Assembly (NCBI RefSeq): GCF_051401765.1 | Contig: NC_135064.1 | Span: 23,472,001-23,536,000, forward strand | Direction of reading: 5' to 3' | DNA length: 64,000 nucleotides | Origin: Calliopsis andreniformis | Lineage: Eukaryota; Arthropoda; Insecta; Hymenoptera; Andrenidae | Part shown: positions 39,451 through 53,116 of the stretch, piece by piece | How positions within the stretch are numbered: position 1 is the stretch's first letter | Layout: every line of letters begins with the position of its first letter | Notes under the pieces: model-generated | Told to the model about the DNA's origin: nothing | The model's input: only the letters and a program-made list of their open reading frames with translations | Databases searched by the model: none | Translations under genes and position numbers: made by a program

Positions 39451-41904
39451 GCCCGTGACGTGTGCGGGCATGGCCGACTGATGAATATGGGCACACGCCC
39501 GTGACAGTCCTAGGGCAGGGAAATGTGATAGCATTCTCGAGCTGTGATGTTGGGTAGAAGGTATGCGAGACCAATTCTAGGTTTCGTATAAGGTAAGTGT
39601 CCCAGTACTTGGGCAGTTAAAATGTCAGATGTCTCAGTAAGTGGACAACCTTTCTAGATATTTTTATACACTTCCAGATATTTCAAGTGCACTTCAGTAA
39701 CCGAATATACTATTTTAGGATACTATTTTTTGTAGTTTTATTAGGTAAATGAATAACGTGTGTGAGGAAACGTAATTCGGGATATTACTGTATCACACGT
39801 TATTTTAAAATTGTCTACTAACGTAATTTTTCTGCCTTTCATATACATAAAAGACAATCCTAAGTCCCAAGTAGAGAGGGAGAAACGTCTCGGCCCAAAA
39901 ACCAACGTGTCACAACCAAATTGGCCAAAACTCAAGAAACCCGTTCGTTCGCAACACCTGCTTACCTTTCACCCCAATACCATATAAATCACATATTTCA
40001 GCTGGTGTCTAATTGCAAAAAATACAAAAACACCACGCTCGTTTACTTAACTCTTATCGCCAACATATTTAATGACCTGTTAGATAATTCGTGGCGGTAA
40101 AACATGGCCAAACAAGAGCCTTCAGTAATGTTTACGTACACAGATAGCTGATAGAGCGACAAGAACGAAGTAGAAGCGTGGATACGCGTCACACGTTATA
40201 TGTATAATGATTTCTGCCACGGAGAACGTCACATCTCGATACGTCACACATCGAGAGCCAAAGAAAAACGTGCAATTACACGATCGGCTATAACGTACAG
40301 CTGTTGCATAACACACGAAGCCTGGCTAGGTGCAACAGGTATCACAAGTGTGTCGGTATTACGTACGAGTTTCCACGGGATGCAAATCCGTGATGCGGAA
40401 AACGTCATACGCCGAGTGTTACGTAAAATAACACTCGTTGCGGATGATGATGATAATGGCGGAAGTGGGTTTCTTATACGGAGAACATCGGACAATCCCA
40501 GGACTACTCTGATGGGTTCAATTAAGCTTAATCGCGCGCAGGTACTGCGAGCAAGTGGTGCACTGTGTATTGTGATTATGGAAAGTGAGTATCACGATCA
40601 CGGAAGTGCATAGGCAGAGGTAGAATAAGTAGAAGACAGGATGGAATTCATTTAATTTCATGTACGGAGACTGTTGATTATCTTTAAGTAGTTACTCTTA
40701 TCAAACAGCTGAATTCTAAGAGAAATATTCAACAATTCTTTTTTTAAGGACCACAAAATGTAGAAATTTTTAAAAAAAAATCATCGGTACCTGCTTGAAA
40801 TATACCTGCTTCCAAAATATAAAACTATTTTCAATAAAAAGAAAGGTTCAATTCTCTTCAGACATAAGTAAACGAATGTGAAAATTCACAAGCTCCTACA
40901 TAAAAATTGGCCCCCCATAATGAGTGTACCCCTTTAATTACAAAATTGAAGCAAAGAGGGTATCCCAAATTCATTGCAGCGATAAAGTGAAGGCATTACA
41001 TTGCTAACACAAGCGAATAATAGCTCCACTGAGCCCGTTACCAGTGGAAGTGTAAAAAGAAATTGAACTGTCAGCTGACTGAAGTGAACCTAATCTTAAG
41101 CTGCGTGAAATTACAGCACGCGTTACTTTCCAAGCGAGAGATTGTTACGTGGACCTTCACGGAAAGAATTACGGGAGGGACGACGACTAATAGCGTGATA
41201 TCGATGAGAGTTCACTTCGGGATTGAGTAAGAATGATTCGACGCTAGACAAGGGACATGCACTGTCGCGTGTGCTGTTAACCATTTTTATGTAATATATG
41301 GAGAAGCGATAAAAACTGTTACGTGTCAGAAGTAATTTATTCTACGATCTGTAAACATTTAAACAACGACAGTGGACTGTTTCATATACTCGTTACAATT
41401 AAGAATAATGCACTCTCCGCGAGATGTAACAGCAACGACATACAGTTCATTCATGGTTTCAGTTAAAAAAAGGTTTTCAGAAGACAGGAGATCGATTAAC
41501 GTGGATAAATGTGTAACACGCAGTAAAGTATGAATAGACTGAAGATTATATCTGTTCATGAATATATAATTAGCGTGGGGTAGGCAAGTAGAGTTATAGG
41601 GTGGGAAGGAGGAACACTCGAACTCTAATAATATGAAGGGAACTATCTTGATTCCTGAAACAGGAAGACTGCGAACTCTAGTTCACGTGGTGTGAAGTGG
41701 GACAAGACATGGGAGGGATATGACACAGATGAGCACGACTGATAAGAAGCATTACAAGCAATTTCGGAGAAGCTGGAGTCGAGAAGGATATATTGCAGAC
41801 TCCGTTAGGTCTGATACTATCGTAAATGGTACAGAATCTGTGGATGTGAATTGAAGGATAAAGATTTCACCAGATAGGATATTCAATTTCTAAGAAATGT
41901 TAAT

Positions 41905-42226
41905 ATTCAAAAGTTCAAAAATTCAAATATTCAAAAATTCGAATATTCAAAAATTCAAAAGTTCATAAATTTGAATATTCAAAAGTTCAAAAATTCGAAT
42001 ATTCAAAAGTTCAAAAATTTGAATATTCAAACGTTCAAAAATTCCTTCAAAGAATCCTTAGTTTAATTCCTCAACTCTCAAATTTAAAGAATTCGTATCA
42101 AATCTCCTACAGAAGATATTGGGTCTACTAGATAAAAAAGAAGCCTCAAGTGGTCCTACTCTATTTTAGGATAGGGCCCACTCTATACGACTGAAGCAGG
42201 GATTCCTCCCCGTTTAGAATCCCTTA
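41905..42226. repeat. Dispersed repeat, copy A, with TTCAAA-type microsatellite
   Basis: 41905-42050 is an irregular TTCAAAAATTCGAATA-type tract. 42064-42226 is a unique-looking body (containing ATTGGGTCT, GAAGCC and GGTCCTA) that is clearly homologous to copy B at 53.1-53.45 kb in the same orientation and order. On the minus strand the microsatellite would be a 3' tail after the body, as in some non-LTR or SINE-like retroposons; that reading is inference. Confidence 0.75.
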
Positions 42227-45200
42227 ACGGACTTAAAGAATATTCTTTAAAGAACATTTTGAGAATTATATATATGCATATAATTTCATGCTCCTCCGTA
42301 CACATACTGAATCAAAAGGAAACGATTCCATTAAAATATGAGCATATTTCTTATAAGCCATAAACTGATGGCTGCGAGCTCCAATAAAAAAATTCGACAT
42401 GTCCTTAAATTTGAATCAAAATCCATAAATTCGTGTATTAAATATTCCAGAGCAATATACATTTACCAATAATAAATGGGTGTAAATAATTCTCACGTGG
42501 ACATAATAATCACGCCTGCACCGTTAATTGCTTCCCCTCCGATTACCGCCCTAATGGGACGTCATCTTTCATAAAGGCACGCCTGGTTCCACCAAGACAC
42601 TGCTCGTCAGACATTTAACGAGCGCTCAGCTTACGCGCCCGCGACAACGCATGCACGAAATTTAATTGAACCGAGAGCTGCCAGAAACGGAGCATTCTGT
42701 ATGTTAATTAACGAACGAACCATCAAAATTCGCGGAATCATAAAACGTCGCTTATAACGAGTCCACATTTGCCCATCGTTCTCATTATTTTTCTGTCGAT
42801 TTTTTGCTCGCGCTGCATTCTAAAATATCTTTTTCTACAGGCTCATCGTCCTCCATGTTACTTCAAACAGCGATCTCAGAGATTCCTCTCAATTAAAGCC
42901 TAATTTACAATTTGATTACACTTTACGCAAGATGTACGCATCGTCTCAAGTTTTTTCCTAGGAAAGAACGTGACTTTGATGCAATTTCAAACATTACAAG
43001 AAGCATTGCGATAACTCGATACAATACTGCAAACTGCTCGCAGGCGAGTCTCCTCGGTTGCATATGTAATCGAGAACTATACTGTCCTTGATTACGCGCA
43101 CAAAGTGATCGGCATAGGAAGTTCAACCGACTTGATTAACTACAGGTAAATTGTTACTCTCTATGAGTGAGCCATTAAAAATATTCCAGCTCTGTGTGAG
43201 TGTTATCGCGATAATACCCGACCAGGATTTCCCCGAGGATCTTCCAACGATTCCATCTCGCGAGTTGCCTATATGTTTTTCCTGAACGTACCTTCTAGGA
43301 ACATGCATAATGGTACTAATAAGGAGGAAACGGTTTCTACTATGAAAAATTGTAGGACTTGTTTGTCTTATGAACCTGATGACATGCAGCTTAGTGTTTC
43401 ATCAGCTGAATGTTGAGTGACATTGTAGGAAATAGAACTGACAGAGTAGCTGAAGTATTCAATTCGAGTAAAGTTCTTTTTTTTAACTGACAATCAGTTT
43501 TATATCAAAACTTGATTACAGAGTAAGACTTTGAGTGTAGGATCACATTTATAACAATAATCGTGTAGCTTCTGGATGCAACCTAGAGCTCTGAAAGCAA
43601 GATCAATGCGAGTTGCAGAACAATACAAGTCCAAAATGAGCTATTTTCAGTAATCTCAGAATTAAATCTAGACTCTACAGCCAAAGTGTATTAAATCACA
43701 CAAAAAACAAGTGGACTAATTACATTTTGGCTCTGGGGTTCAGATATGTAAAATTCACAGAACTGCACATTGAGGTCAAATATCTCAAAACATGGTTTTT
43801 ACCCTTGTACTATTTCATCGATGAAGCTTAGTACGTTCATAGTGTGTGTACCTAACATAGTGTGCATCACATACGACTCACTCAGGGGACACTGAACTTG
43901 TTAACACTTTAATGACCGGAGACGTATTAATACACCTTTTGTTACCCGAACGTTATTGACTGATGGAAGTATTCAGGTGTCTTTAACAGAGTTTATGAAA
44001 CTTTTATTATAGATTACTCTATATTTCATCGTTATAATTCACAAAAATCGATAAACCACCTGTATCTCATTTCACTTCAACCTGTTCTTCTCAGTTACTT
44101 GGATCCAAGTAAAAGCAGAACGTCATTCAGCAGACGATTGCAGACGTTTATATGGAAAGACACCTTGTAGCGCAATTTTTATCGGGAAACCCCAAGGTAA
44201 CATAATCATTCATGAAAGGTTTTGCATCCTGCATGCGTAAAATCGCGATGATCTATGCTCCTTTTGTTCGTGAAAACTCCAATTGAAAATCTCGTGAGAT
44301 CACGCTCGACGACTGAGATGTATGAGATGCACCGATGCACTATGCTACTCGAGAGTTTGGCCACGCGTTCATGTGACTGGAATCCGTAAATTCGCCTAAC
44401 ATTGGATAAGCTAACGTATTCCATGAAATTTATTCTAAAACGTTTTTTTCCCACCTTGTTCCTGTCAGCGCAGTTCCCTTAAACGTGTCTGACGTGAAGG
44501 CCCTTTGACCAATTCAGCTACGCGACACTGGAAAAAGCTACTTTGTGCTTCAGACACCTATTAGAAGCCACTTTTTCGTATTTCCTACATTATACTTCAA
44601 GTACAAATTAACACTTTCAGGCTTCCTATATATGCACTTCGTACCTATTTTGAAGATACGTTGTACTCCAAATGAAGATTGAAATCTCCTTCTTTGTCTT
44701 TCTACATTGAAGAACTTCGTGCCTATTAACATAGAAATTACTTTACACTTCAAATGCCCAGTAAAAGTCATGGAAGCCTCGAAAGGCCACAGTGGCCGAT
44801 GATTCATTAGCAGATAGATGAACCATCGGTATTTCTCTATCTGGTTTACGTGGTCAACGCAGCCTGTATCAATTGTAGTAACAGTACTGACAGTGTAAGC
44901 TATGAAGTTTTAATGCATTCCTTGACATTTGTCGAGGATTGTTTTATACTGAGATTCGAGCGGCGCTTGCGGAGCATGAGGTTCAAAGAGCACGTGGGAC
45001 TTTTGTGAAAGACAGGAGCACGAAGGCTACAGAAGAGAAATGATAGCGTGGTAAATGGTCGACACATGGGATGCAAATATCCATTCGATTTTATACCGAG
45101 AAGGAAAACAATCGCCTTGGTAAGTATAGATCAATCACTGTCTGATATCACTCCTCCGCTTCTTGCCTCTTTTCCTGCATGTTGAGTTTATGTGATGATA

Positions 45201-46047
45201 GTTATCAGAGATAAAGTAAATGATCACTTAACAATCAATTACTCAAATACGGAATATCTACTGTATTTACATTTAACTCTTGCACTGTTCAAGTTTTACA
45301 ATTTGCACGTTAGTCTACTTTCCATTTACTTTACAATCTCAAAATAAAAATTAACGACCGAGAAAATAACAAATTTCTCTCCTACAATCTTTGACATTCA
45401 CGAAATTCCATCATAATCTGAACAATTTTATAACTCTGACGCACGCACTCAAATTTCCCCAAGTTGCAACAAATATTTCCGCCGCGCAGAACCACAAATA
45501 CCAGTTTGAAAAAAGTAGTAATATCTTCCAGGAAAAGCGAAGATAAATCCATCCAAATCCTTCCGTGCTGAAATCACGCTTCTAGAAAATCCAGTGTGAC
45601 TCAGCCACACGATAAAAGGGGAGTTCAATTCTTCGCAGTGCACCGTAGAAAAGTTTCTTATTTTAATACTGCAATGGAAACTAGAAATATGAATATTAGA
45701 AATTCATAAACGATCGTCGATATACTTGGGAGCGAGAATTGCGAGGTGATGATCATCGATCGTGGCGTCGCGTGAAAATAACGAAAGTGGATCAAATATG
45801 CTCGCGATCCGCACTCTTTGTTCTCGTATAAATGCATGGTCTTTCTTACGGAGCGACCTGCTTTTCATGGACTTCCTGGCTCACAGCAGTACTTGGTACG
45901 CGAACAATCGTGCATTTCGTAGTCAAACGGAAATATGTCGCAAGGTGACCAATGACACCTGATGGTGCAGTAATCGTCGCAATTTATACGCCTTGATTTT
46001 GGTAGAAGTAATATCTAGGGTCATTCAGATTCTGAATGTGTCATTTT

Positions 46048-46231
46048 ACTTGACTTCAAAAATCCTTTCAAGCTTCAAGCGAGGTTAAAAGCCTCTCAAC
46101 TATTCTTTGCCTTGAAATACGCATTGATTGATATGTCCTACCTCACTTGAATCCAAGTAACTTGACCTGTGTGAACACAAACTTGATATCAAGTTACTTG
46201 ACTACAATTGTCTCGATTGCGCATAACTTGA
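46048..46231. promoter_or_regulatory. Homotypic cluster of ACTTGA/TCAAGT sites
   Basis: ACTTGA occurs at 46048, 46145, 46160, 46181, 46196 and 46226, and TCAAGT at 46189: seven hits in 184 bp. About 0.1 would be expected for a random hexamer on both strands. 46180-46195 is a perfect 16-bp palindrome (AACTTGATATCAAGTT). TCAAGTG-like cores are known NK-2 homeodomain sites. An enhancer role is inferred. Confidence 0.45.
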
Positions 46232-49200
46232 CTAATCTGCACGAGACAAAAAAGAACGCTGTTCTTTTGACGAATTCTATTCCTGAAACTGGTCTGTGCC
46301 TAAGAATTTCGAATAATCTTGCTATTTTTTATTAAAAACGTGTTTTTTTGCAACATATGGACAGAGCACAGTAATTTTATAGGAAACAGATAACAAAGAA
46401 TGAATCTTTTTAAGGCGATTCATTAGTAGTTTGTTTAACCGGTTTACCACGTCATTTCGAATCTGTTTTCGTTTCTAAGGAGCTTCGATTGACCTTCAAT
46501 TTCACGAATGCTTCTCAACCACGTCGTTAAATGACTAGTGGAGCATCGAACAGGTTTAGTTCGGCGATAACCTGCGCTCGTAAACCTGCGTTTCATTAGA
46601 ATACTGATTCGGCTTTTATTGGCAAAGAGCTGAAAGGGATACGAAGAGTTTCGAAGTAGCCAAGAAATGGAATGGGTTTATTATGGTCGTTGGAATCTAA
46701 ATAAGTTGGTTAATAGCTGCTAACTTTAGCAAAGAGTCACTAAAGGGGCAACGAGGTAATTAATTTAGTGGTCGATCACCAATGCTGATTTTTCGACTCC
46801 TATCGAGGAGCCAATTCGAAATCGGATTAATTAAAATAAGTACTGAAACACGCACCGACTGGAAGCACCTTTCGACTCGACACTTTGCTCGAGCGTTCGA
46901 ATGAATATGCGATTCGAAGGGTTACTGGAGCAGTGGCGTTCACAATACAATGGTCAAAGTAATTAGAGGTTGACCTAGTCGAATCGAGTGGCTGGTGTTT
47001 TGAAAGCCTGAGCGAAGTGAATGACCCACAGGAAAATTCTGTTACCGTTAACACATTGTGACGTCTGTCGCACCGTCACATAGGTCAGAGTTTTATTTGC
47101 TCATGGCTCTTAGTAATATTCATTTATTCGAGTACCTGCAGAGCCTCTTGACGTTACAACTTGATCGGAAAATACTGGAGGATCCTCATTATAAAATATT
47201 TTTGTTAGACTCCGTGCGTCAGTAATATTACAATATCAAAGAAAAGAATTGTTCAAATAAAACATGTTAAATATCGAAACATTTTTGTATTCAATATTAA
47301 TAGCAGGAACTGCATATATGTATAACTGCTTCTTCCTATATTTTCTTTATTCTAACTTTATCATTTTCTCCATTTTCCAAAGTCAGATGGTTTGTTTTCC
47401 AAAGAATCTCCAAACGTTTCGAGAAGTCCCTGGATTCACGTGAATGCGTTAAACGTTTATTCAAAGCAAAGGAAGACGTTAAGCTGTCAGAAGCATTCCC
47501 GCGCGATGATACAGGAATATTTTAGAAATTAGCGCGTAGTTAGCGAATGACGACACGTGATCACCGCAACAACGCCTACGCAACCATTTGAGAGAGTCTG
47601 AAATAGGGTCTTTTACGTCGCTTTTGGGGTCGACAAACTTCGAAACTTCTATCACTATATGTTCTGAATTCGATTAAACATTCATGATAAATATTCCAAC
47701 TAGTGTACTTTTTCTAACATTTTCTATCAGCCTTCGTAGAATGAGTTTGTAGAAGGAACTAAATATTAGTAAGTTATGACGTCTGAAATATTATCGATCG
47801 TCCAGAGGTTGGTTAAAGGATATCCTCCAAGATGTCTTGCATAAGTAATGAAAAGCTCCGTGACTAAATAGGACGGTTTACGTAAGGTGAATAAGTGCAT
47901 CTATATAGGAGAAACGTCCAGAACAATTTTGCAACCAGTTCGCAGTGTCATAATAAAGCTAAATGGCTAATGAGCACCATGACCGTAGGATGGTTTTTTA
48001 TTTAGAGCAAAAACGACGAGAGCACAAAATCTGCTCACGTTTTTAATGCACGTATTGAATTTAATATGCAAATAATATATATTATAGCGCTGGCCATTAC
48101 ATGCAGACTAATATCTCGAACTTGAGTACAGAATTGTCTGCTTTAGTACGCAGTCTGTGTAACAGGATTTCCAGGGTTATGAAATATACTAAATACTCAG
48201 ATATTAGGAAACTTTAATTAGAATAAGTGTCAAGGAAGCAACAAGTTGATGAGTGTCGTAAAAAACAAGTAAGTTCGTTAACAAAGTTATTACAATAACC
48301 TTGAATTTTACGATCTCTTACTCTTTCTTTAGATTTTATTGAATTACTGATACTTTTTCCATTAGGAAATTCGCATTAATTAGATACAAATATAGTATAC
48401 GTAACTCAACACGGCGATTAAAAAAGTCGTAAAAATTATCAGCCACTACTGAAGTGCTTGGCGAAAAAAAAGTACTTTGGAATAATAAAATCCAATCGAA
48501 TAATAATTAGAGACGTCACCAGCAGTCGGAAATCTGAATGAAGAAGAGCGAGCCAGTCAACTTACTAGCAGGATATTGCGGCAATAGACTTGGATTTTAT
48601 CACTTACTCGGAAATCCGAGATTTTATTTGAACTGAAAGCAGTAATATTATCGACAAGATAAAAAAACTGTTTTAATCCTTTCCTCTTCATGAAAAGAGA
48701 CTTTCCTTTAAGCAAGATAATGTAATAATAATAATAATCCTAAATAACAGTTCAACTTAACAAATCGCAGAACGTATTCAAGAAAACTCTAGCAGATAAT
48801 TAGATGCTAATAATATAAAATAAAGGCAAAGTGTACCACTTTTCATAAAAGATCTTTTCCTCCTACTCAACAATCAAATACCTTATCACAATTCTAAATA
48901 TTTAACTAGGCTTCACATTTTTGAAACACCCTATATAAACCCCACAATATTATCAACCCCCTGTACTCCACAAGTGCCATTAAGGCAATAACTATTATAG
49001 ATATGAATCAGAATTTACTGTTACTTCATTAAGAGTACACTACTCCTTCCGACAAGTTTTTGAATTGTCACCAGTAGTGTTATAAAAAGTGTTAGACTCG
49101 CTGATGGGTCATATTACAAAAGTGGCTGGAGTTCAAAGGGTTAAAGATAACGGGGCAGCGCTGCATACGAGCAGTCCATGCTTCTCTCACCCCACGCGAC

Positions 49201-49690
49201 GCGCCTTTTCTCATCGCGCCGCTGTACGTGCTCGGTTATGCCCCTGACTCACCCGAGTGTATTCCACCGGCCGAGTAATATTAGAACGTGCCACGAGAGT
49301 TGACTCGACACACGTTCCTCTTCGGGGTCAATCTTTCCCCTCGCGCGTTCTTCTTCCTCGCTGTTACACGACGCAGACGGATTAATTGCAACTGGGGAGA
49401 AAGAAGAGCGCTGAGATGCGAACGAGGGAAGAATCAAGGTGAGACTTGAATTATGGGGAGAACCAGGAGAATTTTAAATTGGCAAAAAATACAAGATGAG
49501 ATAAGATTTTGATGTTTCATAAAATCTTGATTAATTTAGATAATATTAGTTGTAATATTGAAACGCCCTTACTTATTCTTTTTCTTTTTGTATATATTTT
49601 AAGGTTTGATCTCGAGGAAAGAATTTAGGAACGAGTCAAGTTCGAGTAGAAAATTAAATTTCGACTAATCAGATTGCAGAGTTATTTATA

Positions 49691-49806
49691 GAGGCGGAGA
49701 AATTCCCCCACTTACTCTGCATCATCCAATAAGGTGTTGAAGAAAATATCTACGAGGGCGGAGTACTTCTCCCACTGTCTCTGTTCCTCCAATGAGGTGT
49801 CTCAAC
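49691..49806. repeat. Imperfect tandem duplication of about 63 bp
   Basis: 49691-49742 and 49754-49806 share the same order of blocks: GAGG(G)CGGAG, TCCCAC, TCTCTG or ACTCTGC, TCCAAT(A/G)AGGTGT. The copies are diverged but collinear. A short inverse echo (CCGCCTCC) follows near 49840. Confidence 0.6.
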
Positions 49807-52800
49807 GTGTAGCAGAAAGGGTCAGAGTGGGGAGGGCCCCGCCTCCAAAAGAGTTTCTCCACCTAAACTAATTGATAAAAGATTAGTCAACCACCTTTCT
49901 TTACTAAAAAAGAATTACCCTCTTTGGCCTTTTTATTTGTTTACCAAATAAAATTCCTATCAATGAGAGCAAACTAGAGTAAAGTAGATTCATTCATAAA
50001 ATCTATGACCACCGTGTTGCCTTAGCCCGTATAAAGACCCTTTCAATTTTTATCACGTTCTTATCATATGGTAGCCCAATCAACGTCACAGTCACTCAAT
50101 TTCGTCAAGCTGATAGGACTTCACGTCTTGGCGGAAGGCGATACGACTCGAAGGGCAGGCAACACGATTCAATGTCAAGGCATCGCATCGGCGGAAACCT
50201 ACCGAGTCGATTATCGCTGGAAGGACAGGGTCGTAGGCGAGGGTTGGGGTGGTTCCGACTTGTTTACGCTATACAAGGGAACAAGAAGCGTGAGAGTCGA
50301 GACAGAGAGGCTTATCGATTTCCGTGCAGCTTCGGAAACTGCCAGACTTTATGTAATACGTGATACGTATCTGAAAGTGTAAACTAATTAAGGACTGAAA
50401 TTATTGAACTATCCAGCAATCTTTGAATATCAAAAGAAGTGTGTTTTCTATTTTGCGAAGCCTATTTGAAATAAGTTCTCATGAGATCTAGTGAAATTTT
50501 TACTCATAATTCTAATAACTGCTAGTCATAATGCTTCTATTCCAAAACTGAAAGGTCTTGTTATCCTATTCTCACTTTCACAGGTAATTACTATGTAGTA
50601 CTTCCGATTAATTAGCACATGATTTATATCTTTTCTCCTGGACGTGGAAAGTAATGGCAAAATTTCATCCAATTTACGTGAAACCAGGAATATGTAACAT
50701 GCTAATTTTCGTGAAATATTTAAAGCAATTTCAACTTCCAGTCTAAGTGCAATTCCTCCGAAATCCATGTAACAAAATGGCGATTTCGCGAACTGCGTCT
50801 CAGTTATTACACGCCAAGCGATAAACTTTACACGAAAAGTCGCGCAGCAGACACCGATATCAGTGTGTCTGTGATTAGATAAGGCTCGTTCCATGTTGCT
50901 ACAAGAAAATCAAGTGAATTGAAATCATTGTAAAATGAGATGAAGAAAATTAAGATACAGCAAAGAAAAATAATTTCCAAAAAAAGACTGTTCTAATGAA
51001 CTATACAATATTCCCTCCATATAAATTTACTGCTATGTATACTGCTAACTGTTTAGAGCAAAAGAATGTTGCTTCTGTGTACTCTTACTCATGTCATCGA
51101 TAACCACTATGAGAATGAGTGGACCTCCGAAAAGTGACCCTCTCTATTAATTTATCAGTGTGCCATAAGTCCACATTTTATATCGATGAAACACTCTAGT
51201 TGCTTTCACGATGACGTGATAAAAGAATTCCCGCCTACGTTTAGAGACGCTTCGACGGTGAATCATTTCTGTGGAGATCAAACTTTTTATGTCTCCAGCA
51301 GCAAAAGTCCAGGGAGTTTACGGAGAAATATCACGGCGAGAAAGAAAAAGAATTTCACGCCGTTCTCCAAGTTATTTCGGTAATTGGAACGTTAGGTGTC
51401 ACACGTGTGCACGATACTAACCCAGATTTCACAGTTCTTGGTCGCCTGCGAGGGTATCCGTGTAAGCACGGTACGAATGCTTTCGAAAACGGTGCTGAAC
51501 ACGCGAAGAGGACCTTGCAACGGGGATACGGTGAATAAGTGCATTCTGTCGTCAAGATCTCAACCTATTTAATCGCAGAACTGATTCCAAACCGCGTGGA
51601 TTTCTTCACTGCTTTCGTAACTCAAGCGAGAAATAGGATTATCCTAGTTTTTTTTTAAACTTGAAATATTTAAGAAAACTTTTTTTGGTATGATCGCTAT
51701 TTTGAGGTTACTGAAATTTCTTTGTAAGTCTCAAGGTGCTGATTTTTAACTTGCTTTGAAAATTAATTGCGCGTGGAATGGTTGAAACACTGTAGTACAT
51801 GTGACATTAAGAGTATAGGGAAAATATGAAGTGGGGGAAATGATCTGCCCTCAGAAGCACCTTGCGCCATCTACTCGATCAAAACTCTAGTTTTTCGCGA
51901 TGAAACTATCCACGTGCAGCGTATAGTCGACTTCGCTTGACACTGTAACTGATACCATTAGTTACACAACTATGAATAATAGTAATTCACACAAATTAGA
52001 ATTACATCATAGAAAATTCATGATTGGAGCTATTACATCAAAGAAGTTATGTACTCTTTTAACAATATACTTCCTTGAAAACGTCACCATCATTTAACTT
52101 CGAACTTATCCAATGCGCAAAAATAAGAAAAATTTTCAAATCTGTGCAGAAAGGAATTTTTATAACCAAGATTTTCTAGCTTATTTTGAAGATTTATATT
52201 TCTCTACAAAAATAGAAAAATGTGTCCCACACCTTTGAGACAGACTGAACACGTAATGAAATAAATTCTGCGCTAGAGATTGCGATCACAGTTCTAACGA
52301 TACGGTCCGAGAGCAGATCTGGTCAAGAGGTCTTCGAGAAATCAAGACCTGGAGTGGAACAAATTGGTGTCAGCCTTGAATCGTAAGAATTGAAGTTATG
52401 CAATTGCGCGAACACACGCGGGAAACTGCCTCAAGCACGCCCAGTTCGACAACTTTAGCTGTATTGCGTAATATCGGAACACGTCGATCAGCCATCGCGT
52501 CGATTCTCAGCGCTGTTTCCACTCACCGAAAACAAGTTACGCGACTATAAATTACCATCCCTAACAGGTTGAGCGCGGCAGTGGACTTAGCAAAATCGGC
52601 GCTGTATTCAACGCGTTAATAAGCAATTACACGGATCGATAATGGGATTTCAGGCTGCAGAAGTCGCGTTTCTTGGCGTTAACAGGATCCATCGAAACCT
52701 ACGTGTTATCTATCACGTCTAGTGTTTTATACGTTGACGTTTTTACAGCAATCAAACGCGATATAAAAGAGGTGAAAAACAACATTAGACATGTCTACTC

Positions 52801-53116
52801 TACGCTGATGATAATAAATGTCAACGTTTCGCTTTATTTAGGTGAAAATAAAACGGTGTGTTTTATCGATAACCTGTTGGAAAGATAATGGGATTGCAGG
52901 TATTTATGTGAATTGATACACTGCAATAGGTGTACATGTGTATAATTACAGCAGAGACATTTTCGTGCGAAATATGATTGAATGTAAATATTGAGCTTGC
53001 GATATTAGCTGCAACGCCCTTTGAATCGTGTACATACCTATTATTACATGTTAAATATTTCATTCATTGACTTGTCGTCATAATGTAAATTTTATTGTGC
53101 TTTAGTAACAATTTTC

